The position numbers and the translations under genes are program-made. A stretch of 64,000 nt of DNA from NCBI RefSeq assembly GCF_004519545.1, contig NZ_SDKM01000002.1, forward strand, positions 62,001-126,000, in the 5' to 3' direction. The first letter of the stretch is position 1. The number at the start of each line of letters is the position of its first letter. Source of the stretch: Nocardioides guangzhouensis. GTDB taxonomy: Bacteria > Actinomycetota > Actinomycetes > Propionibacteriales > Nocardioidaceae. The notes beneath the pieces are model-generated. The model had not been told where the DNA came from. It saw only the letters and a program-made list of their open reading frames with translations, and searched no databases. Positions 41,095 through 50,327 of the stretch are shown piece by piece.

Positions 41095-43591
41095 CCCGGC
41101 GACCCCCGCCCGGCTGTCCCTGCGCAACATCGAGGACAACCTCTGCTTCAGCCAGCACGAGGTGTGGGCCTGGTACGTCCTGCCGACCCAGCCGTGGGCC
41201 TTCCGGTCGGACCGACAGCGCGAACAGCTCATGTACGGGTTCGGCGACGGTCTGGCCTGGCTCGCCGGGCACCGGCTGCACCTGCGGGTCACGTCCCGGC
41301 CGTATCCGACCGCTGCCTGGGCCAAGCGGCTGCACCGGCTGACCCCGGATCCCCTGGAGTCGGAGGGTGTGGAGGGCTGGTCCGACCACATGGTGACCAT
41401 GCAGAAGCACCTGCGGAACCAGACGATGGCCGAGAAGCAGGTCTTCCTCGGCGTACGCATCTCCAACCGGCCGGCGACCCATCGCCTGATCGCGGCACTG
41501 TGGCGACACCCGGGCAACATCGAGCACGCGCGCCTGCTGTCGAAGGTCGAGCAGGTCTCGGAGACCATCCGGCTCCCCGGCCTCGAGGGTCGCCCCGCCA
41601 GCGCCCGCGAGATGGAGTGGCTGCTCCGCCGCTCGATGGGGATCGGCCTGCCGGCTCCGATCAGCCTGTGCGCCTCGGAGAGCTCGACGTGGGACGCCGA
41701 CGACCTCCACAGCTTCGCGGACGAGGTGGACTACCACGCCGGGCCGCTGAGCAAGACGGTCCAGCTCACCAGCCGCACCACAGCGGACCCGCTGGAACGG
41801 CACGTGGCCGTCCTGTCGGTCGGGCGCCTCGAGGAGATCGAAGCACCCGACCCGGCGCACGAGCCCTGGCTCGCCCACGCCGACAGGCTCCCCTTCCCGG
41901 TCGAGTGGTCCTGCCAGTTCGACGTCCTGACCGGCGTGGACGCACGCAAGGCGATCCAGCGGAAGCTCCTGGTGGTCCGCGACATGCAGCGCCACTACGC
42001 CGAGCACGAGCTGGACGCGCCGCTGGCTCTGGGACGCCAGGCTGACCAGGCACGGGAGGTCGAGGACCAGATGGCGCGAGGCGCCGACGTTGCCTCCACA
42101 CGGCTGCACGGCTGGTTCCGTCTCGCCGTGGCGGGCCGAGACGAGGATGAGTGCCTGGAGCGCGTCCGTCAGGTCCGGACGTCGTTCCGCTCGCGACGGG
42201 TGGCCCTGGAGCAGCCGCGGGGACAGTTCGGGCTGCTGCGTGAGTTCGTCCCGGGCGAGCCGGTGTCGACCTCTGCCTACCGTCGTCGGCTTCCGGTCCT
42301 GTACGTGGCGGCCGGGATGCCAACCTCCTCCAGTCAGCTGGGCGATCGGCGCGGCCCGTACGTCGGGTACACCGTCGGCGCGTCCCGGCGGGCGGTCATG
42401 TTCGACACCCACTACGCCACCGAGGTCCGGGAGACGTCCGGGCTCGTGCCCGTCGTGGGCGGCCTCGGAGCCGGCAAGAGCGTGCTGCTCGGCCAGATCA
42501 CCTACGAGGCGGTCCGGCGCGGCATCCCGTCAGTGGTGCTCGACCCGTCCGGTCCGCTGGCCCGGCTCACCGAACTACCCGAGCTACGGCAGCATAGCGA
42601 GCACCTCGACCTGACCGCGGCGGTGAGCGGCACCCTCAACCCGTTCAGCGTCGTCGCCGACCCACATCGCTCCGGCTACGAGGACGACGTCGCCTTCGAA
42701 GAGGCCAAGGTGCTCGCATCCCAGGACCGGAAGCTGCTGGCCATGGATGTGGTTCGGATGCTGCTGCCCGCCTCGGTGGCGAGCCTCCCACCAACGGCAC
42801 TGGTGATCTCCGACGCCGTTCGCGCCACGGGCGGTGAGCCCTCCGCCTCGCTCTGGCACGTGGTGGAGAACCTCGAGCGCCTCGGAGAGCCGCACGGGCA
42901 GGTCGTGGCGAACTACCTCCGGGACATGGCCGAGCTGCCCTTGGCCCGGCTGCTGTTCCCGAGCGCCTCATCGGGTGAGGCTCGGCTGGGGGCCGGCCTG
43001 ACGGTGATGACGATGCCCGGGCTCGTCCTGCCGCCCCGCTCGATCCCTCGCGACCACTGGTCGACGTCGGAGCAGCTCGCGGTCCCGCTTCTCCACCTGG
43101 CGTCCTGGTACGCCACCCGCGCCGTCTACGGCCGGACCATGGAGCAGCGCAAGCTGGTTGCTCTCGACGAGACCCACTTCCTCGGGGAGTGGTCCGCCGG
43201 CCGTGCCCTGTTCACCCGGCTCGGCCGGGACTCGCGCAAGTGGAACACCTGCGTGCTGGCTGCCTCGCAGAACCCCGCCGACGTGCTCGGCATGGACGTC
43301 GCCAACTTCATGTCGGCTGCGTTCGTGGGTCGGATCGAGGACGAGGACGCCGCCCGCGACGGCCTGCGGATGCTGCGGATCCAGACCGGTGTCGGGTACG
43401 AGCGCGCCCTGGCCTCCCTGTCCTCGACGCGGGGCGACGCTGGGACCCGCGAGTTCGTCATGCGCGACGTCGACGGGAACGTGGACCGGGTCTCCATCGA
43501 CCTGACCGCGAACCCGGGCCTGCTGGCAGCGCTCAACACCACGGCCGGCCGGCACAGCGCGACCGAGGAGCTCGAGGAGCAGATCGCATGA
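41069..43591 (+). CDS. VirB4/TraC-type conjugation ATPase
   Basis: 840 residues. The C-terminal half is a VirB4/HerA-type motor: Walker A GGLGAGKS near 464-471, a proximal PSVVLDPSGPLARL, and Walker B with KLVALDETHFLGE, followed by VLAASQNPADVLG (sensor-like). The N-terminal ~450 residues form the family's membrane-apposed domain. Such ATPases energise pilus or channel assembly in type IV secretion. GAGGGAG lies before ATG 41069. The stop codon overlaps the next gene (ATGA). Confidence 0.88.
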   Translation: MFKSRRPTDPATPARLSLRNIEDNLCFSQHEVWAWYVLPTQPWAFRSDRQREQLMYGFGDGLAWLAGHRLHLRVTSRPYPTAAWAKRLHRLTPDPLESEGVEGWSDHMVTMQKHLRNQTMAEKQVFLGVRISNRPATHRLIAALWRHPGNIEHARLLSKVEQVSETIRLPGLEGRPASAREMEWLLRRSMGIGLPAPISLCASESSTWDADDLHSFADEVDYHAGPLSKTVQLTSRTTADPLERHVAVLSVGRLEEIEAPDPAHEPWLAHADRLPFPVEWSCQFDVLTGVDARKAIQRKLLVVRDMQRHYAEHELDAPLALGRQADQAREVEDQMARGADVASTRLHGWFRLAVAGRDEDECLERVRQVRTSFRSRRVALEQPRGQFGLLREFVPGEPVSTSAYRRRLPVLYVAAGMPTSSSQLGDRRGPYVGYTVGASRRAVMFDTHYATEVRETSGLVPVVGGLGAGKSVLLGQITYEAVRRGIPSVVLDPSGPLARLTELPELRQHSEHLDLTAAVSGTLNPFSVVADPHRSGYEDDVAFEEAKVLASQDRKLLAMDVVRMLLPASVASLPPTALVISDAVRATGGEPSASLWHVVENLERLGEPHGQVVANYLRDMAELPLARLLFPSASSGEARLGAGLTVMTMPGLVLPPRSIPRDHWSTSEQLAVPLLHLASWYATRAVYGRTMEQRKLVALDETHFLGEWSAGRALFTRLGRDSRKWNTCVLAASQNPADVLGMDVANFMSAAFVGRIEDEDAARDGLRMLRIQTGVGYERALASLSSTRGDAGTREFVMRDVDGNVDRVSIDLTANPGLLAALNTTAGRHSATEELEEQIA

Positions 43592-45555
43592 GGAAGATCC
43601 TGCGCGCTGTCCTGGTCCTCTCGGCACTCCTGGTGGCCCTGCTCGGGATCGCGGGCCCGGCCGGTGCGCAGCCGGACCCGAAGATCCCGGCACCCGGACC
43701 GCTGCCCGACGTACCGGTCAGCTCCCTGCCGATCCCGGGCGCACCGGCCCTGTCCTCCGTCCTGGGCGGCAACGCACCGGGCCTGAGCGACTGCAAGGAG
43801 GCGCCGACCCCGGAGTCTCCCGGGCAAGGAGTCGCCGGGTTCTTCTCGGTGCCTCCGCACGGCCTCCCGCCCGAGGGCGACCCGTTCAAGGAGGGGTCGA
43901 ACACCACGATCTACGAGCAGTACGGGTACGCCGGGCTCCGATACCGAACCTACGACCTGGGCTGCGGACCCGACGCCGTGCGCCAGCCGGACGCGGTCAT
44001 CGGCACGGCGGTCGCGAACTGGATCATGCAGCCGCCGGTCGCGTTCGCCGCACTCACCGGATCGGTAAGCCAGGTGGCCTTCAACCCGACCTTCCTGGAC
44101 ACCTTCGACCCGGTGATCACCCGGGTCTCGACCGCGCTGCACGACAAGCTCTTCGCCTCGTGGATCCCCGTCGTGCTCGCGATCCTCGGCGGCCTGATCA
44201 TTTTCAAGGCCCGCCGCTCCGCACTCTCGAGCACCGCCGGTGCCATCGGGTGGGCACTCATCATCCTGATGGTCACCACCGCGCTGTTCCGGTGGCCCAT
44301 CGCAGCCGGTCACGCCGCCGACGAGACCGTCACCGGAACCCTCGGCACCGTCGTGGGACGGCTCGACGGCCAGTCCAGCACCACCGACCCGGGCATGGCC
44401 GTGTCCTCGCAGGTGCACAGCGCGATCCTCTACCGGTCCTGGCTGGCCGGCACCTTCGGCGACCCCGACAGCCCGACCGCCAAGAAGTACGGGCCGGACC
44501 TGTTCAAGTCCCAGGCCCTCACCTGGCGCGAAGCCGCCGAGGCGGACAAGGACCCCGACCACTTCAAGGAGATCGTCGAGGCCAAGAAGAAGCAGTGGAC
44601 CGAGACCACCGAGAAGATCAAGAACGAAGACCCCGAGGCTTACGAGCACCTCACGGGCAAGCGGTCCGAGACCCGCGTCGGGTTCGCCATCGTCTCCGGC
44701 CTCGGCGTGTTCTTGGCCCTGCCGTTCCTGCTGCTGTCCGCGCTGCTGATGCTCGGCTGCTTCCTCATCGTCCGGCTCGCGGTGATGATGTTCCCCGCCT
44801 TCGCCCTCCTCGGCGCCCTCCCGGCGTCCCGCGGCCTGGTGATCGGACTCGGCCGGACCGTGGGCGCAGCCGTCGTGAACTCGATCGTGTTCGGCATCGG
44901 CGCGGGAGTCACGATCGCGGTGCTCGGGATCCTCTTCCACCCCGGCGGAGGCGTGCCCGGCTGGTTGAGCATGGTCCTGATGCCGCTGTTCAGCTACATC
45001 ATGTGGGTGGCCCTGAAGCCGTTCCGACGGCTGACCACAATGGTCAACCCGAACGCGGAGCACTTCGGGATGACCAACCCGATGCCGGGCGCGGGGCAGA
45101 AGGGCAAGACCTGGGCTAAGCAGGCCGTGATGACGAGCCTGGCCGCTGCCTCGGGAGGTGCCAGTGCTGGCGCAGCCGCCGCAGCTGCCTCCCAGGGCGA
45201 TGGCCCACCGCAGCGTGCGGAGGCCCAACCCGGCCGTACGAACCGACCGACGCCGGTACTGTCAGCCGCTACCGACCGTGGGGACGCCAGGTCCGGAGCG
45301 TCTCCGGGTCCCGCCGGCCCGGTTCGAGGAGTCCTCGGCTCCGCCCCGGCATCCCCCGCCGGGACGTCCGAGGAGACTCGCTCTGGCACCCACGTCGGGT
45401 CTCCCAAAGCGCTGCCGCCCGGGTTCACGCCGCGTCGTCGGTCCGAAGGTGTTCCGCCGGCACCAGCTCCCACCGACCCCGAGTGGTACGACGGGGAAGA
45501 GGTCTACCCCATCTATCACCCGTCGAACGACGAGGACGCTGATGAGGTCGCGTGA
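43588..45555 (+). CDS. Large VirB6/TrbL-like channel membrane protein
   Basis: 655 residues. A cleavable signal (MRKILRAVLVLSALLVALLG) and a Pro-rich extracellular part are followed by about five to six membrane segments between ~190 and ~485 (WIPVVLAILGGLIIFKARRS, FLALPFLLLSALLMLGCFLI and others) and a Pro/Ser/Gly-rich cytoplasmic tail ending acidic. Topology and operon position match the VirB6/TrbL-like pore protein of actinobacterial conjugative elements. ATG 43588 overlaps the VirB4 stop codon. Confidence 0.75.
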   Translation: MRKILRAVLVLSALLVALLGIAGPAGAQPDPKIPAPGPLPDVPVSSLPIPGAPALSSVLGGNAPGLSDCKEAPTPESPGQGVAGFFSVPPHGLPPEGDPFKEGSNTTIYEQYGYAGLRYRTYDLGCGPDAVRQPDAVIGTAVANWIMQPPVAFAALTGSVSQVAFNPTFLDTFDPVITRVSTALHDKLFASWIPVVLAILGGLIIFKARRSALSSTAGAIGWALIILMVTTALFRWPIAAGHAADETVTGTLGTVVGRLDGQSSTTDPGMAVSSQVHSAILYRSWLAGTFGDPDSPTAKKYGPDLFKSQALTWREAAEADKDPDHFKEIVEAKKKQWTETTEKIKNEDPEAYEHLTGKRSETRVGFAIVSGLGVFLALPFLLLSALLMLGCFLIVRLAVMMFPAFALLGALPASRGLVIGLGRTVGAAVVNSIVFGIGAGVTIAVLGILFHPGGGVPGWLSMVLMPLFSYIMWVALKPFRRLTTMVNPNAEHFGMTNPMPGAGQKGKTWAKQAVMTSLAAASGGASAGAAAAAASQGDGPPQRAEAQPGRTNRPTPVLSAATDRGDARSGASPGPAGPVRGVLGSAPASPAGTSEETRSGTHVGSPKALPPGFTPRRRSEGVPPAPAPTDPEWYDGEEVYPIYHPSNDEDADEVA

Positions 45556-45570
45556 GGCGGCGGGGCTCCC

Positions 45571-47481
45571 GTGAGCAAGCCGACCTTCATCGCCGGGCTG
45601 GCGCTCGTGGTCGGCGTGGTCGCGCTGGTCATGCCCGCGGTCCTTATGATCACCTCGTTCACCGGCGGTCGCAGTGAGGTCGCCGGCGGCTGCACCGAGA
45701 CTGTCGAGGCGAACGCCGCGACAAGGGAGACTTTCAGCACCAGCCAGCTGGCCAACGCGCAGACCGTGATCGCAGTCGGGCAGGGTATGAACGTCCCGGC
45801 TCGCGGCGTCCTCATCGCGCTGGCCGCCGCTCATCAGGAGTCCCGGTTCCAGAACTACGCCAACGACGGCCTCGGCCGCGACCTAGAGCCGGAGCAGGCG
45901 GGAGTCGAACGTTCCCTATCGCTCCCGCATGATGCCGTGGGGTCCGACCACGGCTCGTTGGGGATCTTCCAGCAGCAGTGGCCGTGGTGGGGATCCATAC
46001 CCGACCTGATGGACCCCGCGGCCAGCTCCCGGAAGTTCTTCATGCGGCTCATGAGCGTCCGTGGCTGGCAGGAGATGTCAGTGACGGCGGCGGCCCAGGC
46101 GGTGCAGCGATCGGCGTATCCCGACGCCTATGCCGATGACGAGGCGATCGCCGCATCTCTGATGGGCCGAGCCGACCTGACCAGTGGTTCGGTTGAGGAA
46201 GCGAGCTGGACGAGCGGCAGCGAGGGAGGACCGTGCGTGGAGCCCGCAACGTTCAGTGGCCGGGTGGTCTCGCCGTTGCCGGCGTCGGCCCGCTTCACCG
46301 ACCAGCGCAACTTCGGGGGCAGCGGTCAGTTGTGGTCGCGAGGCCATACCGGAACCGACCTCTCCACGGCCTGCGGGACGCCCGTGGTGGCGGCCAATGA
46401 CGGCGTGGTGAGCATCGAGACCGACCAGGCCTGGGCTGGCAAGTGGCTGGTCAAGGTCGGCGTCGGCGAGGGTCGCCTGCACACCTGGTACGCCCACATG
46501 CAGAGCGTCTCCGTCGTCCAGGGCCAGCGGGTGCGCGCGGGGCAAAAGATCGGCGCAGTCGGGAGCCTGGGAAACTCCACGGGCTGTCACCTGCACTTCG
46601 AGGTCCACCCCCAGGGCGGCTCGATCTACGAGGACGACGAGGACCCGAGCAAGTGGCTCGAGGACCACCTCAGCGGAGATGTCGCTCAGGTCGTAAACGA
46701 GGCCGCGACTGGGACCGAGCCGTTGCCCGACCACCTCATCGCTTCCTTCAACGTCCTTGGCCACTCGCACACCAAGCCCGGTGGCAACAAGCCAAGCTGG
46801 GCGAACAGCCGTCAACGCATGCGCTGGGCCGTCCAGCTGCTCGACCGGTACGGCGTCGGAGTCGTCGGCTTCCAGGAGCTCGAGCCGCCTCAGCGCAACG
46901 CGTTCCTTGCCTTCGCTCGCGACCGCTACTCGGTCTTCTCACCTCACGGCGAGACGTCGAACTCGATCGCCTGGCATCGCGGCCGGTGGGCGTTCGTCAG
47001 CGGCAGCAGCTTCACCATCCCCTACTTCAACGGCCAGAAGCGCCACATGCCGATGGTTCGGCTCCGCGATGTCCTGACGGGCCTGGACAGCATCTTCCTC
47101 AACGTCCACAACCCCGCAGACACGAAGCGGTTCCCCGCCCAGGCCAGGTTCCGACGCGAGGCCGTGCGTCGCGAGGTCGCCATTGTGCGGTCACTCGATG
47201 CCCGCTACTCGGTCCTCATCTTCATCACTGGCGACTTCAACGAACGTCACGATCTCTACTGCGCCATGACCGCAGGGGGCAGGCTGAGTGCTGCCGCCGG
47301 TGGCTCAGACTCGAGCACTTGCCGTCCCCCGAAGTACGAAGGCATCGACTGGATCTTCGGGACGAACGCGGCTTGGCGAGCGCATGGGGTGCTGAAGCGA
47401 GGCATCGCCGGCAAGGTGACCGACCACCCACTCGTCCTGGCACAGGTCGCCACGCCCATGGCAACTGGAGGAGATCGATGA
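45571..47481 (+). CDS. Secreted fusion: lytic transglycosylase + M23 peptidase + EEP nuclease fold
   Basis: 636 residues. An N-terminal membrane anchor/signal (GLALVVGVVALVMPAVLMI) is followed by three enzyme-like domains. A transglycosylase-like domain has AAAHQESRFQN (catalytic Glu) and SLGIFQQQW. An M23 domain spans about 230-345 with GHTGTD, WYAHM and CHLHFEV, the zinc ligands of a peptidoglycan endopeptidase. A C-terminal EEP domain (~390-625) has VVGFQELE, LNVHNPAD, ITGDFNE and VTDHPLVLA, all catalytic residues present. It could open the cell wall for transfer and also cut nucleic acid or another phosphodiester. GTG 45571 is 15 nt after the preceding gene. Confidence 0.85.
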   Translation: MSKPTFIAGLALVVGVVALVMPAVLMITSFTGGRSEVAGGCTETVEANAATRETFSTSQLANAQTVIAVGQGMNVPARGVLIALAAAHQESRFQNYANDGLGRDLEPEQAGVERSLSLPHDAVGSDHGSLGIFQQQWPWWGSIPDLMDPAASSRKFFMRLMSVRGWQEMSVTAAAQAVQRSAYPDAYADDEAIAASLMGRADLTSGSVEEASWTSGSEGGPCVEPATFSGRVVSPLPASARFTDQRNFGGSGQLWSRGHTGTDLSTACGTPVVAANDGVVSIETDQAWAGKWLVKVGVGEGRLHTWYAHMQSVSVVQGQRVRAGQKIGAVGSLGNSTGCHLHFEVHPQGGSIYEDDEDPSKWLEDHLSGDVAQVVNEAATGTEPLPDHLIASFNVLGHSHTKPGGNKPSWANSRQRMRWAVQLLDRYGVGVVGFQELEPPQRNAFLAFARDRYSVFSPHGETSNSIAWHRGRWAFVSGSSFTIPYFNGQKRHMPMVRLRDVLTGLDSIFLNVHNPADTKRFPAQARFRREAVRREVAIVRSLDARYSVLIFITGDFNERHDLYCAMTAGGRLSAAAGGSDSSTCRPPKYEGIDWIFGTNAAWRAHGVLKRGIAGKVTDHPLVLAQVATPMATGGDR

Positions 47482-47762
47482 GCGAGCAACCAGAAGACAA
47501 GCGCTACCCCTACTTCGGCATCCCGCCAGCACGCCAACCCCTTCCGGCCGAGGAAGTCCCAGCCCTGAAGGGGAAGCGTGTCGTCCTCTCGACCCCCGAC
47601 GGCTTCGTCTACGACATGCGCGCCGTCAGCGATATCCACCCCGACAAGCACAGCCGCCCCTCAATAGCGATCATGACCGAGGAGGCGTACTACGAGTGGA
47701 TGCTCACGGGTCGAGTTCCAGAAATCAGGGACTTCCCTGCACATCTCGTTTGGGTCGAATAG
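47478..47762 (+). CDS. Small hypothetical protein, last gene of the transfer operon
   Basis: 94 residues, soluble and mixed-charge, with no membrane segment. ATG 47478 overlaps the stop codon of the hydrolase-nuclease fusion (ATGA), and GGAGGAG precedes it, so it is cotranslated. A partner or immunity-like role for the secreted fusion is possible but unsupported. I do not recognise the family. Confidence 0.75.
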   Translation: MSEQPEDKRYPYFGIPPARQPLPAEEVPALKGKRVVLSTPDGFVYDMRAVSDIHPDKHSRPSIAIMTEEAYYEWMLTGRVPEIRDFPAHLVWVE

Positions 47763-48092
47763 GCCACGCGCCTTCGTTCACCGGTGTTCACTGACCGGTA
47801 CACGCACACGCACTCCGCTTCTTCCAGCCACGCGGGACCGCTCCGCACTCCAAGTGGTGGCCACTCTGGTCGCCGCCCGGCAAATCCCGCGCGAGCAGGA
47901 CGCTTTGGTCGGAGGTAGTTCGCCATGTCCGGCGCCGCCAGAGGAATAGCAGCGGCGCGTCCGGTCTGAGAACAGCCTGTCGGGACTATTCCCCGGACCC
48001 CTCGTCGCCATCATGCTGGACGTTACTGGTGCTCGCGGCGCCGGGCCACGAGGGTTCGGGGGTTCTCGGCACCGCCGGACTCGGGAGGCGTC
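47763..48092. other. Noncoding gap between transfer module and conflict operon
   Basis: 330 bp. No convincing gene is visible on either strand. The last 20 bp carry GGGAGG before the next GTG. This is the boundary between the conjugation genes and the cargo, and it has no recognisable transposon end. Confidence 0.6.
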
Positions 48093-48899
48093 GTGGAAGA
48101 GCTGGTGGTCGATGTCGAGTCGTTCCGGGGAGGAACGGGGCCCTCGAGGGCGCCGCATATCGGGTTCGTGAACCTCAACGGGGAAACTGCTCCCAAGATC
48201 GGGGCCGCCTACGACGTGGTCCCGGCGTCAGCCCTACCGCTACAGGACCTGGCCGTCCCGGAGACGCCGCGAACATTCTTCGACTTAGACCTGCATGCCT
48301 TTTACTCTGGAAACCTCCCCGACGGGCTGATCGGGTCTAACGAGGGTCTGCTGAGGATTCAGGTCGACACCCGGGCGCCGCAGGACCTTTCGAACGAGGT
48401 CACGGCCTCCTTTGTCACCAAGTTCCGGGTCCGGGACGACGAGTATGCACCGTCGTTCGCCTCCCGCGGGGTGTTCCGCAACGTGCTGTTCGAGAATTTC
48501 GTCAACCTGCGGCTCGGTCTCATCGAGCTGGACTCAGACCTGAGCGTGTACTTCGACAAGGTCAAGAAGGTCATCGACGACTCCGGCCTAGCGCAAGTCG
48601 ACGTCCTCAAGGGCATCCCGTATCTAGACGTCGGCACCAAACTCGTTAACAGCCTCGTGCAGAACTTTGGGAAGAACGCTGACGACGTGTTGTGGTCCGA
48701 ATTGCCGATACTGCAGTTGCACCCCCTGATTGGCTCGGTGTTCCTCCGCGCCGGTATCTACGCGGTAATAGACCGGTCCTCCGAGCAGCAGGGCTTTCCT
48801 GGGAAGCTCTCTTACCTCAATGGGGAACTGCGTGACGAGCACGGTCCGCTGCTTACGACCCACCTGATCTTCTCGGTAGGGCTGCGGCCCTCGGAGTAA
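48093..48899 (+). CDS. Unknown protein, first gene of the trypsin/Trypco1 operon
   Basis: 268 residues, soluble, with alternating hydrophobic strands (RTFFDLDLHAFYSGNLPD, then LLRIQVDTRAP and PLIGSVFLRAGIYAVID). It looks like an all-beta or mixed domain without P-loop, HEXXH, HKD or other catalytic motif that I can see. There is no signal peptide. GGGAGG fixes GTG 48093. The next coding ORF begins 78 bp downstream. Codon use is less G/C-biased than in chromosomal genes. The role is unknown; its position suggests an effector or recognition component. Confidence 0.75.
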   Translation: MEELVVDVESFRGGTGPSRAPHIGFVNLNGETAPKIGAAYDVVPASALPLQDLAVPETPRTFFDLDLHAFYSGNLPDGLIGSNEGLLRIQVDTRAPQDLSNEVTASFVTKFRVRDDEYAPSFASRGVFRNVLFENFVNLRLGLIELDSDLSVYFDKVKKVIDDSGLAQVDVLKGIPYLDVGTKLVNSLVQNFGKNADDVLWSELPILQLHPLIGSVFLRAGIYAVIDRSSEQQGFPGKLSYLNGELRDEHGPLLTTHLIFSVGLRPSE

Positions 48900-48977
48900 C
48901 GCATCCTCTCGCAGCGTCGCGACCCACGAGCAGTTGAGGCTCTAAAAGTTGGACCACTTCGGGAGAGAGGAGGAAGC

Positions 48978-49121
48978 ATGGCGACACTGGATGATCCGCA
49001 GCCGCGCCGTGCGCGAGTGAACATCAGTGGTGGCGCTCCGCATGGCATCTCTGCCGATGTTGCTGCAACTGAATCCAACGATGGAGAGACAGTTCTGCGA
49101 TCGCGGGAGCACGGGCGATGA
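48978..49121 (+). CDS. 47-residue peptide gene
   Basis: ATG 48978 follows the strong site GGAGAGAGGAGG, and its TGA (49119-49121) overlaps ATG 49118 of the TPR gene (ATGA). It encodes a 47-residue hydrophilic, charged peptide (MATLDDPQPRRARVNISGGA ...) with no membrane segment. Basic sites such as PRRAR would suit a trypsin-like enzyme, which is encoded in the same operon. It resembles no family I know. Confidence 0.6.
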   Translation: MATLDDPQPRRARVNISGGAPHGISADVAATESNDGETVLRSREHGR

Positions 49122-50272
49122 CTGTGCCCGGGCCTTCGATGACAGACGCCAATGGCGATCGGCTACTTGCGCAATTGGACCGCCTTACCCCGACTGATTA
49201 CCCGGCCCGGGCGCCGGAACTATGCGCGAGCCTCGTATCCGTCGGCGAGAGCGCCGCCTCGCGAGGTGACTTGGCGTCTGCGAGCGCGTTTGTTCAAGCT
49301 GCCGTCGACGGCTTCGAACGCTTGGAGGGTGCTCTAGGGCCGCGGGACAAGGGGCACTACGCCTGGGCGGTGGGCACCCTGGGCACCCTGCGTGCGGACA
49401 GCGGCGACATCCCAGAGGGACAGCGCCTCCTGGAGAAGTCGCGCGACGTCTTTGCTGAGCTCAACCCGATCGATCCTGGCCTTTGGGACGGCCGGCGTGC
49501 GCAGACGCTGCTGAACTTGTCGAGGGTCTTGGCACGGCAAGGATTCTTTGACCAAGCCCTGGACGTCGCACGCTCAGCCGTAACGGCTGCCGGGGGCCTG
49601 GGCGAAACCAGCTCAGAGGCACTCACTGCGACCCGCGGCGCCGCTCTGCTCACAGAGGCGAAGCTGTTGCGCGAGTTGAACCGACCGGAGGAGGCCCTGG
49701 CGATCCTTGAGGAGGCCGCCGGGGCCTTCACGACATTGCTTGAAGCCGCGCCGGCGATCGCGCGCGACCTGGCGGATCTGGCCCTGGAGCCGGGCACCAG
49801 CTTGCAGACCGCGTATCCAGCACTCGGCGACATCCTCGCCACAACCGCGGCGGTATTGGCGGAGGCCGGCCACGTCGAAGCCGCGCTGAGGTATGCCAAA
49901 GGAGCTGTTGACCTTCTCCTTCCCGCGGACGAAGGGTCGGTCCGGCTGCGGGCGGCAGCAGCGATGTCCACATATGCGAGCCTGCTGGATCAAGCCGGTG
50001 ACCCGTCAGCAGCGGTCAGCATGGCTCGCACGTCAGTACAAATCGCCGAGCAGTGTCACGCCGAGGGCGTGCCCGATAACGCGGGCGTCCTTTGGGGATC
50101 CTGCTTCAACCTTGCCGTTGACCTTGTGCACGCCCACCGCTTGACGGAAGCCCGGGCTGTCGCCAGTGACGCGCTCGCACGCATCGACCCGCCCAGCGAG
50201 GACCAAGCTCTGTGGATCGATCGGATGCGCTCGGTGGCTGAGCTTGACGACGCGGAGCCCGATCCGCACTGA
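49118..50272 (+). CDS. TPR-repeat protein
   Basis: 384 residues, almost entirely helical hairpins of the TPR type (LVSVGESAASRGDLASASAF, then LLNLSRVLARQGFFDQALDV, LAEAGHVEAALRYAKGAVDL and YASLLDQAGDPSAAVSMART). No enzyme domain is present. TPR scaffolds in conflict systems usually sense a trigger or bind a partner. ATG 49118 overlaps the stop codon of the 47-residue ORF. The Trypco1-like gene follows after 55 bp with its own AGGAAGGAG site. Confidence 0.82.
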   Translation: MTVPGPSMTDANGDRLLAQLDRLTPTDYPARAPELCASLVSVGESAASRGDLASASAFVQAAVDGFERLEGALGPRDKGHYAWAVGTLGTLRADSGDIPEGQRLLEKSRDVFAELNPIDPGLWDGRRAQTLLNLSRVLARQGFFDQALDVARSAVTAAGGLGETSSEALTATRGAALLTEAKLLRELNRPEEALAILEEAAGAFTTLLEAAPAIARDLADLALEPGTSLQTAYPALGDILATTAAVLAEAGHVEAALRYAKGAVDLLLPADEGSVRLRAAAAMSTYASLLDQAGDPSAAVSMARTSVQIAEQCHAEGVPDNAGVLWGSCFNLAVDLVHAHRLTEARAVASDALARIDPPSEDQALWIDRMRSVAELDDAEPDPH

Positions 50273-50327
50273 GGGAGTGTTTTCAACACGATGACGATGC
50301 GCGTTTGCGCGTCAGGAAGGAGAAGCC

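Noticed and set aside
47778..48158. Minus-strand ORF in the gap after the transfer module
   Set aside because: Composition is Arg/Pro/Ser-rich like shadow frames, it overlaps the start of the next gene and has no start signal.
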